11,219 nt of DNA, taken from UBA2730 sp022793235 (lineage in GTDB: Bacteria; Bacillota_I; Bacilli_A; RF39; UBA660). Positions 7,477 through 11,219 of this stretch are shown piece by piece. The stretch's first letter is position 1; each line of letters opens with the position of its first letter. The translations under genes were made by a program, and so were the position numbers. The notes under the pieces were generated by a model. The model made no database searches. It saw only the letters and a program-made list of their open reading frames with translations, and was not told where the DNA came from. The stretch is taken from contig CATJZL010000022.1 in NCBI GenBank assembly GCA_949745755.1, forward strand, positions 1 through 11,219, given 5' to 3'.

Positions 7477-7501
7477 TGTCTCAATTTTAAGGGGGATTTG
7501 T

Positions 7502-8371
7502 ATGGATATTATTGCTTTAAGAAATAGTGGTACTATTCCAAGTGCTACTTTGGATATTTTTGATAGTATTAAAGATTTTTGTTTTTCATCTTCTATGATA
7601 GAACATGAGAATTTTGTTTGTGATGCTTACAAGTATTATATTGAATATATGATGGAGATGCCTTCTAATGAACAGCAGATATTTTTGAATCTTTTGAAAA
7701 AAATCGAGATACTTGATAATCATTCTTTAGAAGGAGAGGATACTTTCTTAGTTCATTTTTATCGTGAGGTGCATCTTGTAAATGATATAGATATTCTTCT
7801 TTCTAATGATTTTTTTACTCGTACTCAGTTTGTGAATGGACATAAAATTTTATTAAAGGGTACTAAAGGGGATGAATATGCTTCTAGAGATCATAGAATT
7901 AGTAATACAACTTATGTAGGTGCTATTCATCCTAATGGTAATATTAGGGTTGATTATTTTCCTATTGATTGTGGTCTTATAGAAGAGGCTATTTTTCAGT
8001 TCTTGTCCTTTTATAATTCAGATATTTATGATAAACACTTGTTTTTGAAGTCTTTAATGATTCATGGTATTATAGCTGGTTTACAAATGTTTGATGATGG
8101 TAATACTCGATATGCTAGATTACTTCAAAATATAAAGTTATATGATCTTACACTTAAAAATTTTGGTTATGACTTTTCTACTCCTGTATTTTATAATACT
8201 AAAACTTATTTTCAATATAGAGGTCAATATAGAGATTTTATTCGTGATCTTATTCTTGCTCCTATAGAAGAAAATTGGGAGAAGTGGTTTCATTTTAATT
8301 TAAATCGTTGTGAAGATCAAATTAATTTCTTAATGCATAAGATAGAAAATTATAAAAAGTTGGTTAGATAA
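7502..8371 (+). CDS. Fic/Doc-fold protein with a degenerate active site (catalytic His replaced by Gln)
   Basis: Fic proteins transfer AMP or other phosphate-containing groups to target proteins through the motif HPFxDGNGRxxR, in which His is the catalytic base. In this 289-aa protein the matching segment is L194-Q-M-F-D-D-G-N-T-R-Y-A-R-L-L208. It aligns without gaps, keeping Phe197, Asp199, Gly200, Asn201, Arg203 and Arg206, but with Gln195 for His and Thr202 for the second Gly. Other Fic features are the SLEGE segment (75-79), resembling the inhibitory S/TxxxE(G/N) helix although the Ser/Thr position is Asn73; the RISNTTYVGAI strand; a flap region near VDYFPID (150-156); and a C-terminal NWEKWFHFNL (258-267) like the family's DWEPWxxFFL. 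There is no signal or membrane segment. The ATG at 7502 has AAGGGGGA (7489-7496); the frame is open upstream to 7244 but that part lacks a ribosome binding site and lies over the opposite gene. It is monocistronic. Confidence 0.85.
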   Translation: MDIIALRNSGTIPSATLDIFDSIKDFCFSSSMIEHENFVCDAYKYYIEYMMEMPSNEQQIFLNLLKKIEILDNHSLEGEDTFLVHFYREVHLVNDIDILLSNDFFTRTQFVNGHKILLKGTKGDEYASRDHRISNTTYVGAIHPNGNIRVDYFPIDCGLIEEAIFQFLSFYNSDIYDKHLFLKSLMIHGIIAGLQMFDDGNTRYARLLQNIKLYDLTLKNFGYDFSTPVFYNTKTYFQYRGQYRDFIRDLILAPIEENWEKWFHFNLNRCEDQINFLMHKIENYKKLVR

Positions 8372-8377
8372 AATTTT

Positions 8378-8407
8378 TTTCCACAATTTTTGTGGAAATT
8401 TTTTTTT
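8378..8407 (+). terminator. Intrinsic terminator after the Fic-like gene
   Basis: A 9-bp stem, TTTCCACAA (8378-8386) with TTGTGGAAA (8390-8398), has a 3-nt loop and runs straight into nine T residues. It begins 6 nt after the stop codon and separates the Fic-like gene from the downstream unit. Confidence 0.9.
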
Positions 8408-8428
8408 ATAATAAAATAGGTGAATGAT

Positions 8429-8599
8429 ATGAAAGTTAAAATTTTTGATGAAGAAAGTGAAGTGGACTTACAAAATAGTATGAATTCCTTTTTAGAGGGG
8501 ATGAATGGAGAACTTATTGATATTAAGTTTCAGGTTAGTGCTTCTGTTTATAGTGAAGAGCAAATTTATTGTTTTTCTGCTATGATTATTTATAGATAG
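8429..8599 (+). CDS. Small Cse60-like protein, 56 aa
   Basis: This small gene encodes a protein starting MKVKIFDEESEVDLQNSMN and ending QIYCFSAMIIYR. The pattern (a strand ending in FDE, an acidic helix with DL..xxNxFL, then DIKFQVS, and a final QIYCFSAMIIY strand) resembles my recollection of the Cse60 family of roughly 60-residue Bacillota proteins, named for a sporulation-associated gene in Bacillus subtilis; I could not check this by search. The predicted fold is a small alpha/beta protein without a signal peptide. AGGTG (8418-8422) lies 6 nt before the ATG. A TATAAT at 8407-8412 overlaps the end of the preceding terminator, but with no convincing -35 box. The murJ-like gene follows about 70 nt downstream in the same direction with no terminator between, so the two may be co-transcribed. 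Molecular role unknown; the family name does not prove that this organism sporulates. Confidence 0.8.
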   Translation: MKVKIFDEESEVDLQNSMNSFLEGMNGELIDIKFQVSASVYSEEQIYCFSAMIIYR

Positions 8600-8668
8600 A
8601 TTTTGCTAAGTTCTAGTCAAAGTTTATTAAGTATGGTAAAATTGTTTTTGGTTAGGGATGTGATTTTA

Positions 8669-10348
8669 TTGAAGGCAAAATCAAATACTAAAAAAAAGAA
8701 TAGTAAGAAAATTTTAGTTAAAAATACTTTTTTACAGGGAGCTTTTATTTCTACCTTAGGTATTGTTATTAGTAAAATTTTAGGTATTTTGTATGTTATT
8801 CCTTTTAATGCCGTTGTAAAAGAGCAGGGGGGAGCTTTATATGGCTATGCTTATACACTTTATTCTTTATTTTTAGGTCTTTCTAGTGCTGGTATTCCAC
8901 TTGCTGTTAGTAAAATTATTAGTGAATATCATACCCTTGGTTATTATAATGCCAAGATGAGGGCCTTTAAATTAGGTAGAAGCGTGGCTGTTTTATTAGG
9001 GTTTATAGCCTTTATTGTCTTGTTTATTTTTGCTCCGAGCATTAGTCATGCGATTTTAGGAGATCTTAGTGGGGGAAATACACTTTCTGATGTTACTTTT
9101 GTTATTCGTATTATTTCTACTGCAATTGTGGTTGTCCCTTTGTTGAGTATTTATAGAGGATATTTAGAGGGACATAAATATTTAGCCCCTACTTCTATTT
9201 CTAATGTTATTGAGCAGGTTGTTCGTGTTGGACTTATTATTTTTGGTAGTTTTTTAGCCATAAAGGTTTTTCATCAATCTATTGCTACTGCTGTTGGTAT
9301 TGCTGTTTTTGGCGCTACTGTTGGAGCATTAGTTTCTTATTTTTACTTATTGGATGTTGTACGTAAAAATAAAAAGGCACTTAATGAAAGGGACTTAAAT
9401 GTTAAAGAGCCAACTATTACAAATCAGGCTATTTTAAAAAAAATACTTTTGTATTCTTTGCCTTTTATTATGATAGATGGATTTAAGTCTTTGTATGATT
9501 TTATCGATATGACAACAGTTGTTAAAACTTTAGCTGATACTCTTTCTTATTCTGTTTCAGATGCTGAAAGTGTTATGAGTATTATTTCTACTTGGGGAAA
9601 TAAATTTAACATGATTATATCTGCTGTATCTACAGGTGTTATTGTAAGTCTTATTCCAAATTTAACTGCCAGTTTTGTTGTAGGGGATAAAAAGGATGTT
9701 AATAAAAAGGTTAATCAAACTTTACAGGTTTTACTTTTTTTAACTGTTCCTATGACTATTGGTTTAAGCTTTCTTGCTAAACCTGTTTGGATGGTTTTTT
9801 ATGGATCTAGTAAATATGGTGCTTCTGTATTTTGTTACTTTGTATATATTGCTCTTTTTATGTCGATTTATACTGCGACTGTTACTATTGTACAGGTATT
9901 AAAGGACTATAAAATTGTTTTTCTTAGCTTATTCTTAGGATCATTATTGAAGATTTTATTTAATGTACATTTCATGATATTATTTGATAGTTTTGGTATT
10001 CCTGCTTATTATGGATCTATTACTGCAACTATTTTTGGATATTTTGTATCTCTTCTTATATGTATGTATGCCCTTTATAAGAGATTTGCTATTCATTATC
10101 AAAAAACACTTAGAGAAATGTTTCCTATTGGTTTAGGAGTCGTTTTTATGATATGTAGTATGTTTTTTCTTCGATTGTTTATACCAGTTGTATCATCTTC
10201 GCGTTTCTTAAATATTCCTATTATTATGGTTTATACTTTGGTTGGAGCTTCTGTTTATTTTTTTATTACTTATAGGATGGGAACCTTTAAGAGAATTGTG
10301 GGTGATGAATTTTTTGGAAAATTATCTAAAAAATTAAAAAAATCTTAG
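8669..10348 (+). CDS. murJ: MurJ/YtgP-type lipid II flippase (MVF/polysaccharide transporter family)
   Basis: This integral membrane protein of about 559 aa belongs to the MOP flippase superfamily. Its relatives (YtgP/MurJ, SpoVB) move lipid-linked peptidoglycan or polysaccharide precursors across the membrane. The first helix region, NTFLQGAFISTLGIVISKILGILYVIPF in three overlapping pieces, and the following GGALYGYAYTLYSLFLGLS and SAGIPLAVSKIISEY segments are typical of the YtgP type. The rest holds alternating hydrophobic helices consistent with about 14 spans, and the C-terminus is basic (KLSKKLKKS). The start is uncertain. I chose TTG at 8669, which follows AGGGATGTGAT and gives a basic N-terminus MKAKSNTKKK. 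The in-frame ATG at 8633 and TTG at 8603 have no ribosome binding site. SpoVB-like or other polysaccharide export roles are possible. The stop codon lies inside the shared terminator. Confidence 0.88.
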   Translation: MKAKSNTKKKNSKKILVKNTFLQGAFISTLGIVISKILGILYVIPFNAVVKEQGGALYGYAYTLYSLFLGLSSAGIPLAVSKIISEYHTLGYYNAKMRAFKLGRSVAVLLGFIAFIVLFIFAPSISHAILGDLSGGNTLSDVTFVIRIISTAIVVVPLLSIYRGYLEGHKYLAPTSISNVIEQVVRVGLIIFGSFLAIKVFHQSIATAVGIAVFGATVGALVSYFYLLDVVRKNKKALNERDLNVKEPTITNQAILKKILLYSLPFIMIDGFKSLYDFIDMTTVVKTLADTLSYSVSDAESVMSIISTWGNKFNMIISAVSTGVIVSLIPNLTASFVVGDKKDVNKKVNQTLQVLLFLTVPMTIGLSFLAKPVWMVFYGSSKYGASVFCYFVYIALFMSIYTATVTIVQVLKDYKIVFLSLFLGSLLKILFNVHFMILFDSFGIPAYYGSITATIFGYFVSLLICMYALYKRFAIHYQKTLREMFPIGLGVVFMICSMFFLRLFIPVVSSSRFLNIPIIMVYTLVGASVYFFITYRMGTFKRIVGDEFFGKLSKKLKKS

Positions 10349-10366
10349 TTTGGGCTAAGATTTTTT
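10337..10366. terminator. Bidirectional terminator overlapping both stop codons
   Basis: A 12-bp perfect stem, AAAAAATCTTAG (10337-10348) with CTAAGATTTTTT (10355-10366), encloses a 6-nt loop and has T runs on both strands. The murJ stop TAG (10346-10348) is inside one arm, and the guanylate kinase stop codon (10365-10367) overlaps the other, so one element ends both convergent genes. Confidence 0.88.
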
Positions 10367-11048
10367 ATATAATTGTTTTTGTTGAATTATCAAAGTTTTT
10401 ATCCATTAGAAACTCATGAATGATTTCTTCTTGATTTTCTACAGCAATTTCTTCTATTCTATCTACTCTACATTTTTCTGATATTAGGATGGATTCTACT
10501 TTTTGTACTGCGTTTTCTAATATATCATTTACAACTACATAATTGTATTTGTTGATTTCATTTATTTCGCGATAGGCTTTTTCAAATCTTTTAATGATTT
10601 GTTCACTATTCTCTGTTCCTCGTGCTTTAATGCGTTCTTTTACAATTTCCATTGACGGTGCTAAGATAAAGATTAAAATTGTTTCAGGAAATAGGTCTTT
10701 TACTTGTTGTGCTCCTTGTACATCTATTTCTAGGATGACATCTTTCCCTGCTGCTAATAAATTTTCAATTTCTTTTTTTGGTGTTCCATAGTATGCTCCA
10801 TAATGAACTTTGGCATATTCTAAAAAGTCATCTTGTTTGATTTTTTTTTCAAATTCATCTTGTGTTACGAAATAGTAGTCTTTTCCTTCTATTTCTCCTT
10901 CCCTTTTTGGACGAGATGTGTAAGAGATAGATAATTGTAAATTTTTGTTTCTTTCTATTAGTTTATTTATAACTGTTCCTTTACCAGCACATGTGGTACC
11001 TGATATTATAATTAGTGAACCTCTTTTTCTTTGTTTTATTGTTTCCAT
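10365..11048 (-). CDS. gmk: Guanylate kinase
   Basis: This cytoplasmic enzyme phosphorylates GMP (and dGMP) to GDP with ATP, in purine salvage and GTP supply. The 227-aa protein has a P-loop at residues 17-25, G-T-T-C-A-G-K-G-T. The Lys and the GKGT end are intact, but the common G-P-S-G start of the loop is G-T-T-C. The GMP-binding region SISYTSRPKREGE (residues 40-52) has the expected Arg46 and Arg49, followed by DYYFV and EYAKVHYGAYYGTP. Then come VILEIDVQGAQQV, IFILAPSMEIVKERIKARG in the lid/Arg region, and YNYVVVND near the end. It is slightly longer than the usual 205-210 aa because of a C-terminal tail. AAGGAG lies about 7 nt upstream of the ATG on the minus strand, and a strong promoter precedes it. 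Confidence 0.95.
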   Translation of the reverse strand: METIKQRKRGSLIIISGTTCAGKGTVINKLIERNKNLQLSISYTSRPKREGEIEGKDYYFVTQDEFEKKIKQDDFLEYAKVHYGAYYGTPKKEIENLLAAGKDVILEIDVQGAQQVKDLFPETILIFILAPSMEIVKERIKARGTENSEQIIKRFEKAYREINEINKYNYVVVNDILENAVQKVESILISEKCRVDRIEEIAVENQEEIIHEFLMDKNFDNSTKTII

Positions 11049-11067
11049 ATATTTTCTCCTTTTTTGA

Positions 11068-11096
11068 ATTATACTATTTGCTTTTTAATTTATCAA
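11068..11096 (-). promoter_or_regulatory. Sigma-A-type promoter of gmk
   Basis: On the minus strand, TTGATA (11091-11096) and a perfect TATAAT (11068-11073) are 17 bp apart. The start of transcription would be near 11061, only about 12 bases before the start codon and just inside or next to the AAGGAG site, so the leader is very short. Confidence 0.75.
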
Positions 11097-11120
11097 GATT
11101 ATTTTTTATCTTTCTACTTA

Positions 11121-11194
11121 TTTATGATTAATTTATGATAATGTCTTAAGTGTTATTCTAGGAAAATGTCCTAAATAAAAATATGATATCCTAA
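11121..11194 (+). repeat. Short direct repeats upstream of the next gene
   Basis: TTTATGAT occurs at 11121-11128 and again at 11132-11139, an 11-bp period. A second family, ATGTCTTAA (11141-11149), ATGTCCTAA (11166-11174) and ATATCCTAA (11186-11194), is spaced 25 and 20 bp. The middle copy is part of an inverted repeat, TAGGA (11159-11163)/TCCTA (11169-11173). They could be operator sites for a gene starting just beyond the window, but AT-rich DNA yields such matches by chance. Confidence 0.35.
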
Positions 11195-11200
11195 TAATAG

Positions 11201-11219
11201 AAGGAAGGGTATCAAAAAT
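11201..11219 (+). promoter_or_regulatory. Ribosome binding site for a gene starting at the window edge
   Basis: AAGGAAGGG (11201-11209) is followed after 8 nt by AT as the last two bases (11218-11219). A G as the next base would give an ATG at ideal spacing. This suggests that a plus-strand gene, divergent from gmk, begins at 11218; its product cannot be seen. Confidence 0.5.

Noticed and set aside
7244..7501. N-terminal extension of the Fic-like frame (86 extra residues)
   Set aside because: It has no ribosome binding site, lies largely over the opposite peptidase gene and its promoter, and its Phe/Ile-rich sequence looks like non-coding AT-rich DNA. The ATG at 7502 has AAGGGGGA in front.
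7502..8371. Fic-like gene as the toxin of a Fic/Doc toxin-antitoxin pair
   Set aside because: No small antitoxin gene is adjacent, the gene is monocistronic between a promoter and a terminator, and the catalytic His is absent.
8407..8412. TATAAT as the -10 box for the Cse60-like gene
   Set aside because: It overlaps the T run of the preceding terminator and there is no -35 box at a workable distance or extended -10; transcription would start on the ribosome binding site. A promoter must exist nearby, but this match is not convincing.
1..11219. UGA read as tryptophan (Mycoplasma-type code)
   Set aside because: All genes are full length under the standard bacterial code, with Trp encoded by TGG in each.

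Overview
The window looks like a chromosome segment from a very AT-rich, low-GC Gram-positive bacterium (Bacillota; probably a Bacilli or Erysipelotrichia-like lineage, possibly an uncultured gut group). The evidence is a tRNA-Leu-sensing T-box leader in front of leuS, strong AGGAGG-type ribosome binding sites, TTGACA/TATAAT-type promoters, U-tailed intrinsic terminators, an apparent Cse60-like small protein and a YtgP/MurJ-type flippase. Tryptophan is encoded by TGG throughout and no gene needs UGA to be read through, so this is not the Mycoplasma code. None of the nine genes ends in TGA. No mobile element, CRISPR array, tRNA or rRNA is visible; this is compact housekeeping chromosome with a few unusual genes.

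Layout, left to right. (1) 85-996(+): a 303-residue soluble protein of unknown function with its own promoter and terminator. (2) 1129-3552(+): a glycoside hydrolase family 31 enzyme whose usual acid/base Asp aligns with Ser. (3) 3530-6609(+): a leucine-responsive transcription unit. Its promoter lies inside the 3' end of the GH31 gene. It is followed by a T-box leader, a small three-helix membrane protein that seems to start at an AUA codon, leuS 2 nt downstream of that, and a terminator shared with the next, convergent gene. (4) 6617-7357(-): a class I glutamine-amidotransferase-like hydrolase (peptidase C26, gamma-Glu-GABA hydrolase type). (5) 7502-8371(+), divergent from it: a Fic-fold protein in which the catalytic His of the HxFxDGNxR motif is Gln. 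(6) 8429-8599(+): a 56-residue Cse60-like protein, then 8669-10348(+): a MurJ/YtgP-type lipid II flippase, probably in one unit. (7) 10365-11048(-): guanylate kinase, convergent with murJ through a hairpin that contains both stop codons. (8) 11097-11219: an intergenic region with short repeats and a ribosome binding site for a gene that would start at the last two bases of the window.

The genes do not form one pathway. Leucine-tRNA charging, peptidoglycan precursor export, GMP phosphorylation and sugar or gamma-glutamyl hydrolysis are ordinary cell functions. The points most worth following up are the Fic-like protein without its catalytic His, the unannotated AUA-started membrane protein placed under leucine T-box control, and the non-canonical GH31 active site.
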